A stretch of DNA of 64,000 nucleotides from an uncultured Dehalococcoidia bacterium (GCA_951812505.1 CATOSI010000003.1:806001-870000), one strand, 5' to 3'. Shown: positions 37,415 through 47,807, counted from the first letter of the stretch. The notes: a model not told the origin generated them from the sequence alone. Program-made: numbers and translations.

Positions 37415-38318
37415 ATGCAGCGCGCCACCAAAGACATTCTCTACTTCGAGACAGGTCCCGACAACGAGCCCACCATGTTCGTTGACCCGGGCGAGGAGTT
37501 CGAGGTCGTAACCCAGATGAATCGCGGTCCCTGGATAGAAGGACACCCCGATCAGGAAAGGCTTGAAGCCATTCTGATAGACGGCAACCCCTCTAGCGGA
37601 GCCATATACGTCAACGGCGCCCAGCCCGGCCAGGTACTCATAGTCCACATCCTTGACATTCAGACAGAGCCGTTCGGATTCACCAGGTTTCGCGGAAGCA
37701 CGGGCGCGATGCCCGGCTGGCTGGGCGCGACCGCCATCGGCCACCATGAGAAGATAGTTTCCATAAGCGACGGCCTAATCCACTGGAGCGACGACCTGAA
37801 ATTCCCGCTCGAACCCATGCTCGGCGTCGTAGGCATCGCGTCCTCCATCACCCGCTGGACAAACGGCTGGGCGGGACAGTGGGGCGGTAATTTCGACATC
37901 CAGGAGATTAAAGGCCGGCGCGTCCGTACACATCCCCATTCAGGTTCCCGGCGCGCTGCTTCACATCGGAGATATGCACGCCCGTCAGGGCTATGGTGAG
38001 ATTTGTGGCGCAGGCGGCATAGAGACCGGCGGGACGGCCAGAATTCGCTGCGAACTCGCCCCGCTCCCGGATAACATGACCTGGCCGCGTATCGAAGACG
38101 AGACCCATATCATGACCACAGGCATCACCCGCCCCGCGGAGGACGCCTTCCGCACAGCCCTCGCCGAAATGCTGCTCTGGCTTGAAACCGACTACGGCTT
38201 CGACAGGGGAGAGGCGTACCTCTTTCTCGGTCAGATCCTGGAGGCTCGCTGTACCCAGTTCGTCAACCCGACATTCTCATACATCTGCAAAGTCAATAAG
38301 AAGTGGCTGCCCACTTGA
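37415..38318 (+). pseudogene. Acetamidase/formamidase, frameshifted
   Basis: FmdA/AmdA-family amide hydrolase split by one frameshift. The first frame (from 37415) is normal through GGNFDIQEIK; there the sequence AAAGGCCGGC carries one G too many (37913-37914). The correct continuation in the +1 frame reads AGASVHIPIQVPGALLHIGD then MHARQGYGEICG and runs to the stop at 38318. Joined length is about 300 residues, full for the family. It could be a recent mutation, a sequencing or assembly error in GG, or programmed slippage. Confidence 0.85.
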
Positions 38319-38595
38319 TGCACCGATTTCAAAAGTCCGTCGCGACACAGTTTCGTCATTTGTATGTTGAAAATCCCTTCCCCCTCGACGGAGGAAGGTT
38401 AGGATGGGGGTGAAACGTCAACTACAATTCAGTCATTCCTGCGAAGGCGGGAATGACTGAATTGGCGGCTTCAAAAGTGCTCCAATTCCACTTATGCAAC
38501 CCTCTCCACCTGATGCGCCGAAACTAACCGACCACCGGGAAAAATTCCGGTGGTCGGCACATGACTCTCGATGTGGCTCTTTGGCCCCTGTATTC
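38319..38595. repeat. Composite repeat and convergent hairpin
   Basis: From 38354 (CGTCATTTGTATGTTGAAAA) for about 85 bp this matches 57178-57262 almost exactly, including the CCTTCCCCC hairpin and a TTAGGATGGGGGTGAAAC tail, then a core hairpin CATTCCTGCGAAGGCGGGAA at 38434. Further on, a perfect 11 bp inverted repeat CCGACCACCGG/CCGGTGGTCGG (38528-38557) probably terminates transcription between the converging formamidase and sulfatase genes. Confidence 0.8.
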
Positions 38596-40083
38596 CTACG
38601 TCGTAGGCAGAGGGACCGTATCCCCTGTTTCACCCTGCCAGATGCGTATCCGCGCCGCCATGTCCCGGATGCGGTCAGCCTGCGCGGGGTCATTGAACAG
38701 GTTATTCATCTCGTGCGGATCGTTATTCAGATCGTACAGCTCGCACTGGTCGCCCGCGCATAGGTTCAGCTTCCAGCGGTCGGGCGTGATTACCGACCTC
38801 CACGGAAGCGCGAGCATCCGATTGATCTCCGCGCTTCCCAGGAACCTGTCAACAATCTCCTCACTCGTGCCGTTCCACTGAACGAACACGTCGTTCTCGC
38901 TCAGGTCCGCGTCGCCCTTCAACACGGGCTGAAGGCTCTTGCCTTGAAGTGTATCGGGTATCTCCTCACCAATGAGATCCAGAAGAGTTGGGACCAGGTC
39001 TGCATGACCAACACTGCCTTCTAGTACCGTCTGCTCCTCAGACAGCCACGGTACCCGCATCAGAAGAGGCACGCGCGACGCCTCCTCGAAGAACGAGCGC
39101 TTCTCAAGCATCCCGTGGTCGCCCATCATGTCTCCGTGCTCACTGGTGAACACCACAACAGTGTTGTCGGCTACCCCGGCCCGCTCCAGAGCGGACGTTA
39201 TCTTCCCAACCATGCGGTCAACCAGAGTGATATTCGCCATGTAGTGAGCCCGCAGCGCTCGCCAACCGATCTCGGTGGTCACGTCCTCGCGGGACGCGGC
39301 GTACCTCATCATGTAGTCGTCCTGGGTCTGGTCAACACCGTCCAGCATGAACTGCAGGAAATAGTTCGCCCTGACCCGGTTTACGAGCGACGCCGTCTCC
39401 GGCTTCTCTAGGAACGCCGGTCCCACGGGCAGAGTGGCCGGATCGTACATATCCATGAACGGCCCGTGATACGGAGAGTGCGGCTCGAACGTGCTGACGT
39501 ACAGCACGAACGGCCTGTCCTTATTCTCCTCGATGAACTCAGCCGCCTGGTCACCTAGGAAAGATGCCATCTGGTGCTCTTCCGGCAGGTCGTAGTGCAT
39601 ATCTGAACTGAACACGCCGACACCGTTCCTCTCCCTGTCCGGCTCGTAGCCCTGTTCCACCAGATATTGGTTGTAGCTTGATGTGAGGAATCTCTGTTCG
39701 GGCTTGGCGTACCTATGGCCGTCCTCCGTTGACTTCCACACGTCGAATCCGTGCTGCGCCACAAGGTCGTTGCCCAGGTGCCACTTGCCCATGTATCCCT
39801 TGATGTAGTCGGGAGAGATCATCTCCGCGATAACCGGCACGTCCGGCGAAAGGTGAATCTGGTTCACGATTGGCCCCGCCGCGTGTGGGTACAGCCCCGT
39901 CATGATCGTCGCCCGCGCCGGTGTGCAGACGGGCTGCGCGACATAAGCGTTCTCGAAGACGAAACTCTCGTCGGCCAGGGCGTTCAGGTTCGGGACATTC
40001 ATCCAGTCCGCTCCGTAACACGCGAGCGTGTCCTGTCGCTGCTGGTCGCTGAATATGAACACGATATTTGGTCTGTCCGCCAT
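38596..40083 (-). CDS. Sulfatase (copy 1)
   Basis: 495 residues, type I sulfatase/alkaline-phosphatase superfamily. C53-T-P-A-R is the CxPxR site where Cys becomes formylglycine; metal Asp in FSDQQ (residue 13), and DHGM with HGD further on (SEHGDMMGDHGMLEK) supply the other ligands. No signal peptide, so cytoplasmic or exported by an unknown route. It is 43 bp downstream of a paralogous sulfatase of exactly equal length. No formylglycine-generating enzyme lies in the window. Confidence 0.92.
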   Translation of the reverse strand: MADRPNIVFIFSDQQRQDTLACYGADWMNVPNLNALADESFVFENAYVAQPVCTPARATIMTGLYPHAAGPIVNQIHLSPDVPVIAEMISPDYIKGYMGKWHLGNDLVAQHGFDVWKSTEDGHRYAKPEQRFLTSSYNQYLVEQGYEPDRERNGVGVFSSDMHYDLPEEHQMASFLGDQAAEFIEENKDRPFVLYVSTFEPHSPYHGPFMDMYDPATLPVGPAFLEKPETASLVNRVRANYFLQFMLDGVDQTQDDYMMRYAASREDVTTEIGWRALRAHYMANITLVDRMVGKITSALERAGVADNTVVVFTSEHGDMMGDHGMLEKRSFFEEASRVPLLMRVPWLSEEQTVLEGSVGHADLVPTLLDLIGEEIPDTLQGKSLQPVLKGDADLSENDVFVQWNGTSEEIVDRFLGSAEINRMLALPWRSVITPDRWKLNLCAGDQCELYDLNNDPHEMNNLFNDPAQADRIRDMAARIRIWQGETGDTVPLPTT

Positions 40084-40126
40084 AATTTTCCTCCCTGTGG
40101 TAGTTCGCGGCGATTATATACCTTCC

Positions 40127-41614
40127 TCAAACCGTCGGCAGGGGAGCGTGGTCGCCGTTCTTGTGCTGCCATAGGCGGATGCGAGCCGCCAGGTTCCTTA
40201 TTCGTTCTTTCTGAGCGGGATCGTTGAACAGATTGTTCTCCTCGTATGGGTCGTTCTTCAAGTCGTACAGCTCGCACTGGTCTGTCGCGCACAGCGCGAG
40301 TTTCCAACCGTCTCGCACGATAGTCCGCCAGGGCTGGGTGTTGCGAAGGTTGATCTCGGCGCTGCCCAAATGCCTGTCGTCAATATCGCTGACGCCGTTC
40401 CACTCTATGAACACGTCGTTGCCGTCCAGTGTCTGCTCACCTCGCAAAACCGGGGCAAGACTCTTACCCTGGAGATGTCCGGGGATGTCATTGCCCGACA
40501 GGTCCAACAGTGTGGGGACCAGGTCAATGTGGCCCGCGGCTCCGCTCAACATCGTCTGTTCTTGGGAGAGCCACGGAACATGCATCAGTAGAGGAACGCG
40601 CGCCGACTCCTCGTACATCGAGCGCTTTTCAAGCATCCCGTGGTCGCCACCCATCTCGCCGTGCTCGCTGGTGAATACGATCACCGTGTTGTCCGCGACG
40701 CCGTTGCGCTCGAGCGCCTCGACAATTCTGCCAACCATCCGGTCAACGAGCGTGATATTGGCGAAGTACCAGGCCCTCAGCTGGCGCCACCCGGCCTCCG
40801 TGGTTATGTCGTTTCTCCCCGCGACGTTGTTGCGCAGGTAGGGGTCCACTTCTGCGTCCGACTGTCCGAGGTACTGGGTGCAGAATTGTGCCCGCACAGT
40901 ATTATGCAGCGAGCCGCCTTCCGGAACTTTAAGGAAGGTGGGGCCGACAGGAAGTTCATCGGGGTCGTACAGGTCGTTCAGGGGACCGTAGTACGGGGAA
41001 TGTGGTTCGAACGTGCTGACGTACAGCATGAATGGGTCCTCTGAGTTCCGGTCAATGAAATCGGACGCTCTCCCGGCCAGGAATGACGCCATCTGATGTT
41101 CCTCCGGCAGGTCGGCGCGCAGCCACGGCGAGAACATTGGAGTCCCGTCCCCGGCAGTCGCGTCCGGCTCGAATCCGTGCTCCACCAGGTGATGATGATA
41201 GTCGCTCATCGTGCTGCGATACTCGCGCCTGGTGTATTGCGGCCTGTGCCCGTCTTCCGTGCTTACCCATTCGTCGAACCCGTGCTGGCGTATGACGTCG
41301 TCGCCCAGGTGCCACTTTCCGAACCAACCCGAATGGTAGTCGTCCGAGATCAGTTCGGCGATGCTTTTCTTGTCAGGCGACATAGACATCCTGTTGACCG
41401 TCATCCCGGCCGCGTGCGGATACAGCCCGGTCACGATGGACGACCTCGCTGGGGTACACACAGGCTGAGTGACATACGCGCGTTCGAAGACGAAACTCTT
41501 GTCTGCGAGCGCATTCAGGTTAGGTGTCTGAATCCAGTCGTTTCCGTAGCAGGCGAGGGTGTCATAGCGCTGCTGGTCGCTGAATATGAATACGATGTTT
41601 GGTCGCGAGGACAT
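40127..41614 (-). CDS. Sulfatase (copy 2)
   Basis: 495 residues, close paralogue of the next gene along the strand, with the same C53-T-P-A-R activation site, FSDQQ metal motif and HGEMGGDHGMLEK. The two differ mainly in surface loops and in the middle region (about 130-170), which usually sets substrate. Follows the dppC gene by about 150 bp on the same strand, so sulfated organic compounds imported by the transporter could be its substrates; this is inference from position. Confidence 0.92.
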   Translation of the reverse strand: MSSRPNIVFIFSDQQRYDTLACYGNDWIQTPNLNALADKSFVFERAYVTQPVCTPARSSIVTGLYPHAAGMTVNRMSMSPDKKSIAELISDDYHSGWFGKWHLGDDVIRQHGFDEWVSTEDGHRPQYTRREYRSTMSDYHHHLVEHGFEPDATAGDGTPMFSPWLRADLPEEHQMASFLAGRASDFIDRNSEDPFMLYVSTFEPHSPYYGPLNDLYDPDELPVGPTFLKVPEGGSLHNTVRAQFCTQYLGQSDAEVDPYLRNNVAGRNDITTEAGWRQLRAWYFANITLVDRMVGRIVEALERNGVADNTVIVFTSEHGEMGGDHGMLEKRSMYEESARVPLLMHVPWLSQEQTMLSGAAGHIDLVPTLLDLSGNDIPGHLQGKSLAPVLRGEQTLDGNDVFIEWNGVSDIDDRHLGSAEINLRNTQPWRTIVRDGWKLALCATDQCELYDLKNDPYEENNLFNDPAQKERIRNLAARIRLWQHKNGDHAPLPTV

Positions 41615-41770
41615 AATAGCTCCTTCCCGCCTATGTCAGGGGCGGGCATTTGATAGTTTGCGGCTTTTCGGCGCGCATCCAGTTGCGCACCACGGCTTGA
41701 TATCGCTTGATACTGTGGGGGTGGACACCAGTCCGGTTTCTCCGGGGAGTCCGCTTAGTCGGGAAAGCGA

Positions 41771-42691
41771 TCACCCCTCGCCTCTGCCACGCAGGCGAGG
41801 GTCGAGCGCGTCTCTAACCGCGTCCCCGAACAGGTTCATGGCCAGCACGGCTATAGAGATCATAATTCCCGGCATTATCGCCAGGTGAGGGCCAAGGTCG
41901 AACCTGTTCTGTGCGCCGCTGAGCATGTTCCCCCAAGATGGCGTCGGCGGCTTGATGCCGATTCCCAGGAAGCTAAGCTGAGCTTCGGCGACGATTGCGC
42001 CCGCGATCCCGACCGCCACCAAGACGATGGACACTGGAAGCGTGTTCGGCACAAGATGTACCAGGATGATTCGTAGCGAGGATGACCCAATTGCGTGCTG
42101 CGCCTCGACAAACTGCGCCTCCCGCAATGACAGCACATGAGACCTGACCACTCTGATAGACCCAATCGTGCTGAACAACGCCAGGGCGCAGATGACGACC
42201 GTCATTGTGAACCCGAACGCCGTGGCGACGACTATTACTATCACAAGGCCGGGGAGCACGAGCATCGTATCCACGAGCCTTTGCAGAAGGATGTCGAGGA
42301 TTTTCCCGTAGTACGCGCTGACTATTCCTATTAGCGTACCAATCGCCACGCCTATCAGCGGCGCCGCGAATCCCACCAGAAGCGACACTCGTCCGCCGTA
42401 CAGCAGACGGCTCAGTTCATCCCTGCCCAGGTGGTCGGACCCGAAGAGCAGGAATTCGCCGCCCTTGGCTTCGCCGAATAGTCCTTCATACCGGTTGGCC
42501 ACGAACTTCGCGGCGTCGAACGGTGCGACCACGGGCGCCAGCGCGGCAAGAGCGACCATCAGGAGCATTATCGCTCCCCCGACCGCGCCCGCCGGATTCT
42601 GGCGACAGAAGCGCCAAAGGCCGATTCTGGCTCCGGTCAGACGATCCTGCCAGCCAGCCTCATGTCTCCGTTCTTCGATTGAGGATTCCAT
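41771..42691 (-). CDS. Peptide/nickel-type ABC transporter permease (DppC family)
   Basis: 306 residues with an N-terminal cytoplasmic segment, about six helices and the inner-membrane permease loop EAQFVEAQHAIGSSSLRIILVHLVPN (the EAA motif that docks the ATPase). C terminus FGDAVRDALDPRLRGRG is characteristic of DppC. It lies 33 bp after dppB. No ATP-binding subunits are encoded nearby, so they must be shared or elsewhere. Confidence 0.92.
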   Translation of the reverse strand: MESSIEERRHEAGWQDRLTGARIGLWRFCRQNPAGAVGGAIMLLMVALAALAPVVAPFDAAKFVANRYEGLFGEAKGGEFLLFGSDHLGRDELSRLLYGGRVSLLVGFAAPLIGVAIGTLIGIVSAYYGKILDILLQRLVDTMLVLPGLVIVIVVATAFGFTMTVVICALALFSTIGSIRVVRSHVLSLREAQFVEAQHAIGSSSLRIILVHLVPNTLPVSIVLVAVGIAGAIVAEAQLSFLGIGIKPPTPSWGNMLSGAQNRFDLGPHLAIMPGIMISIAVLAMNLFGDAVRDALDPRLRGRGEG

Positions 42692-42724
42692 GTCAGTTCC
42701 TCGTCACACGTTCTGGCGACCGCA

Positions 42725-43678
42725 CTATTCGTATGTAACCCTGGGGTCGAGGACCTTGTAGGAAAGGTCTATCAGCAGTATCCATATCATCATGAACACA
42801 CCAATGAGCAGCACCATGCCGAGCACCATTACCGCGTCCCGTCCCCTGACCGACTCGATCAGGTGCAGCCCGATGCCAGGCAGGTTGAAAACGGTCTCCA
42901 GAACCACCGCCCCATCTATGAGAGAGGCAAAGAGCATTCCGAGCATAGTCACCACCGGCAGAAGCGCGTTGCGCAGCGCATGTCTCACTATTACGACGCG
43001 GGGAAGAAGCCCTTTCGACCATGCGGTGCGGACGTAGTCTTCGTTCAGCACTTCCAGCATCATAGACCTTATCATCCGGCTGATCACCGCGGCCGAGCGA
43101 AAGCCGAGTATAAGGGCGGGGAACATGTACCTCTGCAACGACTTGACTGGGTCTTCCCAAATGTCAACGTGCTGGGCGGGCGGCGCCCACCCTACATAGC
43201 GCGCGAGCACCAGCAGAATGATGATTCCGAGCCAGAACGCCGGGACTGCCATCCCAATCGCGCTGACGGCCCGAACCGCCTGGTCGAACGCGCTTCCCCG
43301 GAACAACGCGGAGAATATGCCCGCCGGAATCGAAATCGCGATTGCCACCAAAACTCCGAGCAGGGCGAGAGTTACCGTAACGTCAATCTTCGGCTTGATA
43401 GCCTGCCATACGGACTGGTTGAAGTACACCGAGTAGCCCAGGTCTCCCCGCGCCATCTTCGCTATCCAGCGCACGTACTGCACATAGAGCGGGTCGCTCA
43501 GCCCCAGTTCTTCGCGGAGTTCGGCTATCGCCTCGGGACTCGCGGCGTTTTCCTCGCTCGCAAGCAGAGTGGAAGCGACGTCCCCAGGTATGAACTGGAG
43601 CATCATGAACAGTATGGTGCCCAGCAGAATGAGGGTGGGGATAATTAACAGCAAACGCCTTATGATGTAGCCGTGCAT
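42725..43678 (-). CDS. Peptide/nickel-type ABC transporter permease (DppB family)
   Basis: 317 residues, starting YIIRRLLLIIPTLILLGTILF and ending SYKVLDPRVTYE, the hallmark ends of DppB. The EAA loop is NEDYVRTAWSKGLLPRVVIVRHALRNALLP. About six helices. Between the binding-protein gene and dppC in the order expected for a Dpp/Opp operon. Confidence 0.93.
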   Translation of the reverse strand: MHGYIIRRLLLIIPTLILLGTILFMMLQFIPGDVASTLLASEENAASPEAIAELREELGLSDPLYVQYVRWIAKMARGDLGYSVYFNQSVWQAIKPKIDVTVTLALLGVLVAIAISIPAGIFSALFRGSAFDQAVRAVSAIGMAVPAFWLGIIILLVLARYVGWAPPAQHVDIWEDPVKSLQRYMFPALILGFRSAAVISRMIRSMMLEVLNEDYVRTAWSKGLLPRVVIVRHALRNALLPVVTMLGMLFASLIDGAVVLETVFNLPGIGLHLIESVRGRDAVMVLGMVLLIGVFMMIWILLIDLSYKVLDPRVTYE

Positions 43679-43731
43679 TCCTCACCCTCCATTCCAATGT
43701 ATAGACCGCCCGTTTCGACCGATGTGGAGAC

Positions 43732-45534
43732 TTATCTTCCAGGAGCTCCCTCGTCCAGCCAAGCGTCAACGAATCTGGACTGGATGAACTTAGCCGTCGC
43801 GATAGCGTCAACATTCTTCACGTAGTTGTACTTGATCTGGAACTCGTCAGGACGCCGCAGCGGCACTTTGGGGTTCCACTCCTCCCGCATAATGGTGTCC
43901 ATCTTCTTGGTAATTTCCTTCTCTTCGAGCGAGCCAAGCCCTGCTCTGTCCAGTTCCTCCAGAAGAGTCAGCCACTCCTGCGGCGGATCAGCCTGGCACA
44001 TATCGAAACCGGCGCCCGGCCTGAATACCTGGTTGATGATCTCCACTGGACTCTTGCTCGCGACCGCCTGCCCGAAGAAGAACAGTTCGTAGTCGCAAGC
44101 GTATGCCTGTTCCCTGGCCGACGTGAGTTCGGTGACGACTATCTCGATCTCCACACCCAGCGGCTCCATCTGCTGCTGGATTATGAGTACGATATCCGGC
44201 TCTGCCTCCTCGGTCAGGAACTCGATCTTATCCACGCCCTTATCGGCGAATACCTGTTTCGCCATCTCCTGCTGGGCCGCTTTCTGGTCCCAGTTCAGGC
44301 ACGGGTAGTCGAGTATGTCGTCATAGTTCGGGTCCGCGGTACCGAAGAAGCTAATCTGCCGTATATTGGGCGGATCAACGTCAGGAACGCTGGTCAGATC
44401 GACTATTTCTCTGGTGTCAACCGCGCATCGGAAAGCCTTGCGGACGTCGTGGTCGTCGAACGGGGGTATCGAACCGTTCATTGCTATGCCCTGAAACCCC
44501 GGGCTGTCCCAGCGAATTACCGACACATCGCTCGGCATCTGTTCCTGGATCCCGTAGGCCCTGTTTGCGGGGAAGGTTGTGTAATAGTCTATCTGCTTGG
44601 TCTCGAACGCCGCTCCGGCCGCCTCGTTGTTGGCGAACGCGATGCCCGTTATCTTTTCCAGCAACGGGTACGGGCTGCCGTCAGGCGCGTCAACGAAGTA
44701 GTCAGGGTTTGCTGAAGTGACAACGTTGTTGCCCACTTCCCAGCTATCCATCTTAAAAGCGCCCGTGCCGATAACCTGCTCCGGTTCGCTCAGGTTGCCT
44801 CCACTCGCGGACAAGACGTGCTCGGGAAGCATGATGTGCCAGGAGTCCGCCAGCGCCGCGAGAATTCGGCTTGTCGGGTTCTTGGTGGTTATCGTCATCG
44901 TATGGTCGTCAATCTTGTTCATTTCGTCAACCAGCAAGAATCCGGCGACACGCGGCTGAGGAATGCCCTCGGGCGGGTCAACCCACCTGTTTATCGTGTA
45001 AACCACGTCGTCAACCGTGAACGGCTCACCGTCGTGCCAGGTCACGCTCTCATGGAAGTCGAGCGTTACGCTGCCCAAGTCGTCGGCCAGCTTCCAGGAC
45101 TTCGCCAAGTCGGGGGTTACGGTCAGGCCGTCCCTGGGAGAGAATTGGAGAACGCCGCTGTACATGCGGTTGAGTCCCTGGGTCGAGGACCAGTGAGACC
45201 TCGTGGTCATGTCCCAACGGTCGAACCATACCCCGGTGGCCAGGCGGAAGTGACCGCCGCGTCTGCCGTCGGAGAATGCGGATTCCATCATCGCTTCAGT
45301 GGGCTTGGGCTTGGCCGCCGGTTGCGCGGGCGCCGGCGCTACAGTTGGAGCCGGAGCTACCGCGGGAGCGGGAGCAGGTGCTGTGGTTGCCGCCGGTGCC
45401 GGTGCCGCCGGTTGAGCGGGGGCCGCTGGTTCCTCATCCGCAGAACCGCAGGCCAGCATCAACAATAGTGCCACCGATAGAAGTACGACGAAGAACGATA
45501 ATCTCAGTGCGCCGAAAGAAGCTGTACGTGTCAC
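43732..45534 (-). CDS. ABC transporter substrate-binding lipoprotein (SBP_bac_5 family)
   Basis: 600 residues. Signal peptide ending in lipobox LMLAC with Cys29, then a long Pro/Ala-rich linker (34-78) that would hold the binding domain away from the membrane, then a DppA/OppA-type bilobed domain (TPDLAKSWKLADD, VTWHDGEPFTVDDVVYTINR). First gene of the cluster with the two permeases. Ligands of this family range from peptides to opines and sugars; here unknown. Confidence 0.92.
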   Translation of the reverse strand: MTRTASFGALRLSFFVVLLSVALLLMLACGSADEEPAAPAQPAAPAPAATTAPAPAPAVAPAPTVAPAPAQPAAKPKPTEAMMESAFSDGRRGGHFRLATGVWFDRWDMTTRSHWSSTQGLNRMYSGVLQFSPRDGLTVTPDLAKSWKLADDLGSVTLDFHESVTWHDGEPFTVDDVVYTINRWVDPPEGIPQPRVAGFLLVDEMNKIDDHTMTITTKNPTSRILAALADSWHIMLPEHVLSASGGNLSEPEQVIGTGAFKMDSWEVGNNVVTSANPDYFVDAPDGSPYPLLEKITGIAFANNEAAGAAFETKQIDYYTTFPANRAYGIQEQMPSDVSVIRWDSPGFQGIAMNGSIPPFDDHDVRKAFRCAVDTREIVDLTSVPDVDPPNIRQISFFGTADPNYDDILDYPCLNWDQKAAQQEMAKQVFADKGVDKIEFLTEEAEPDIVLIIQQQMEPLGVEIEIVVTELTSAREQAYACDYELFFFGQAVASKSPVEIINQVFRPGAGFDMCQADPPQEWLTLLEELDRAGLGSLEEKEITKKMDTIMREEWNPKVPLRRPDEFQIKYNYVKNVDAIATAKFIQSRFVDAWLDEGAPGR

Positions 45535-46223
45535 CTGATCCTCCCTTAATCGAATTGGATGAAAGTAACCTCTACACGAACAAACGAATGCTCCAATGCC
45601 GACTGGCGTTCCATATGCCGCTTAGCTTGGTCATAGGAACATGCCTTCGTGAATAAGCCTTCGTGTGATACGGCGCATTCTATTACCCAACGAAAAACTG
45701 GTCAAGCAAGCGCCCCTAAGCGCATTTAAGTGCCCAGATACCTTCTCGTACACTGGTCTGGCTCCAACAAACGCTACGGTCTCATTTAAGTTGGACTAGC
45801 CCATTTACTTATGATATTATCTATTAAGCATCATTCCTTATCATCTTTCAGGCAACCCCATCATCTTTCAGGCAACCCCATTGAGTTTCCACGCAATCGG
45901 AGTTGTCTCTACCGGCAAGGCCCAGTCTCTACTAAGTACACCTGCATTCGCAGGTCGCGTATGCCAACATCTCCGCGATACGTGAGACCATAAATCATTG
46001 CGGTCCTACTTGCTGAATTCGATATGCAACTCCATTTCCCGACGGACGGCGCTATGGCGACAGCCTGAGGTGTAAGCGTTAGAAGCATTTACCACCGAGG
46101 CCGGTATGTGCGACTTGGAGACAGTTGTACTTGGAATCATTGCCCAACTCGAAAGCTTCCCTCTTGCCGATCTGGAAGTTCGATCTTCTACAGAGCTAAA
46201 CGAATGAAATCCCGGAGCAGACA
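45535..46223. other. Gene-free region between the transporter and rho; tandem 20-mer
   Basis: 689 bp between divergent genes. A perfect tandem repeat of the 20-mer TCATCTTTCAGGCAACCCCA lies at 45841-45880. A short frame 46106-46207 (33 codons, MCDLETVVLGIIAQLE...) ends 17 bp before rho and could be a leader peptide, but has no strong ribosome site. GGAG at 46214 serves rho. No certain promoter identified for either side. Confidence 0.45.
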
Positions 46224-47486
46224 ATGAATCTCGGAGAAATAATGACCAAGTCCAACGACGAGCTGGCTAAGCTCGCGGCGGATCTTGGTGCAAATACCAA
46301 TGGGTCCAATAAGCGGCACGAATTGGTCAACCGCGTTGCCAAGGCGGTCGCCGAAAAAGAAGGGCCCATAAGGGCGGGAGGAATTCTTTCCATAGTCAAC
46401 GATGGCTACGGTTTCCTCCGTCAGGACGGCGGTACCTCAGGCGCAAGCGACGTTTACGTCTCGCAGTCCCAGATAAGGCGATTCGGACTCAGAACGGGCG
46501 ATCAGGTGAAGGGCCAGGTCCGGCCTCCGAAGGACGGAGAGCGTTATTTCGGGCTCGTTCGCGTCGAAGATGTCAACGATGTGCGACCGGAGGCGGCGCG
46601 CAACCGCCCGCGATTCGAGAAGCTGACTCCCATTTTCCCAATCGAGCGTATCCAGCTCGAGACTAGTCCCAGAAATCCCTCCACAAGACTCATAGACCTC
46701 CTCGCCCCAATCGGGCGAGGGCAGCGAGGGCTCATCGTCTCACCGCCGAAGGCTGGCAAGACTTCCCTGCTCAAAGAGGTCGCCAACGGCATTTCAGCCA
46801 ACCATCCCGATATTCAGATCATGGTTGCCCTTATTGGAGAGCGTCCCGAGGAAGTAACCGATATGCGCCGCTCCATAGCGGGCGAGGTATATAGCTCCAC
46901 ATTCGACGAGCCGGTCGAAGACCACTGCCGCGTTGCCGAAATGGTTCTGGAACGCGCCAAGCGACTGGTAGAGGCTGGAAGCGACGTCGTGATACTTCTA
47001 GACAGCATCACCAGGCTAACGAGGGCGTACAACCTCGCGGTTCCCACCAGCGGACGGACTCTGTCCGGAGGAATAGACCCGGTAGCTCTGTACCCGCCCA
47101 AGCGATTCTTCGGCGCGGCACGGAAAACTGAGGAGGGCGGGAGCATGACGATTCTCGCCGCCTGCCTGGTCGAAACCGGCAGCCGTATGGACGACGTGAT
47201 CTATGAAGAGTTCAAGGGCACGGGTAACATGGAAGTGCATCTCGACCGCAGGCTCGCCGAACGCAGGATATTCCCCTCGATAGATGTCGCTCGCAGCGGC
47301 ACGCGCCGTGAGGAACTGCTCCTCGATGAGGCCACTCTGAAGCAAGTCTGGCTGCTCCGTCGCATGGTCGCCATGATCTCTTCCGACGAAAAGTACCCAG
47401 GCGAATCCACTGAAAAGTTGCTCGGACACATCCGCAGGTCGCGCAACAATAACGAGTTCCTCGCCAATCTGGGCAAAGACATATAG
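46224..47486 (+). CDS. rho: Transcription termination factor Rho
   Basis: Hexameric RNA-dependent ATPase that ends transcription. 420 residues: N-terminal Rho_N-like helices ([14 protein letters not shown]), RNA-binding cold-shock domain with DGYGFLR, Walker A PPKAGKTS at 174-181, Walker B and Q-loop region [18 protein letters not shown]-loop region [16 protein letters not shown]. Full length. Ended by a strong intrinsic terminator, fitting for a gene whose product controls the alternative pathway. Confidence 0.97.
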   Translation: MNLGEIMTKSNDELAKLAADLGANTNGSNKRHELVNRVAKAVAEKEGPIRAGGILSIVNDGYGFLRQDGGTSGASDVYVSQSQIRRFGLRTGDQVKGQVRPPKDGERYFGLVRVEDVNDVRPEAARNRPRFEKLTPIFPIERIQLETSPRNPSTRLIDLLAPIGRGQRGLIVSPPKAGKTSLLKEVANGISANHPDIQIMVALIGERPEEVTDMRRSIAGEVYSSTFDEPVEDHCRVAEMVLERAKRLVEAGSDVVILLDSITRLTRAYNLAVPTSGRTLSGGIDPVALYPPKRFFGAARKTEEGGSMTILAACLVETGSRMDDVIYEEFKGTGNMEVHLDRRLAERRIFPSIDVARSGTRREELLLDEATLKQVWLLRRMVAMISSDEKYPGESTEKLLGHIRRSRNNNEFLANLGKDI

Positions 47487-47515
47487 GACGTCCGGCTCTC
47501 GGACGGCGCATCGAA

Positions 47516-47555
47516 AAGAAATCCTCGCCTCTCGGAGGCGAGGATTTCTTCTTTT
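47516..47555 (+). terminator. Intrinsic terminator after rho
   Basis: 15 bp stem AAGAAATCCTCGCCT / AGGCGAGGATTTCTT around a CTCGG loop, followed by CTTTT. Begins 30 bp after the rho stop. Confidence 0.9.
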
Positions 47556-47574
47556 GCGAAAGAACCTGTAGCCG

Positions 47575-47696
47575 CTAGTGCCAAGTCTAGGTAAATCTGT
47601 AACAGTCACCGTCGCTCTCGTCATTCCCGCGAAGGCGGGAATCTAAGGGAGGGGGAGCAGGGCTAATACATGGAAATCGACTGGACGCGGTACTAA
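47575..47696. repeat. CTAG-ended miniature element
   Basis: About 122 bp. Left end CTAGTGCCAAGTC is identical to that of the 13563 element; right end GGACGCGGTACTA matches the reverse complement of the left end of the 7051 element. Core hairpin at 47620-47645. Confidence 0.75.
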
Positions 47697-47807
47697 TCTC
47701 CGACAAGACTCTCAGCAACGCCACGCCACCCTCCAATTACTAATCGTCATTCCCGCGAAGGCGGGAATCCAGGAGTGGGGGTGGGCTCACAAGTGTCAAT
47801 ACCGGCT
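47695..47807. repeat. Duplicated 3' end of the MBL gene plus repeat core
   Basis: 47695-47724 (CTCCGACAAGACTCTCAGCA region) is a near copy of 47810-47840, the last codons of the MBL-like gene on the minus strand. Between the copies lies a core hairpin at 47746-47771 with the CAGGAGTGGGG tail. The arrangement is copy-repeat-gene end. Confidence 0.7.

Noticed and set aside
46106..46207. 33-codon frame upstream of rho
   Set aside because: Possible leader peptide, but no ribosome site or stem-loop partner to support it.
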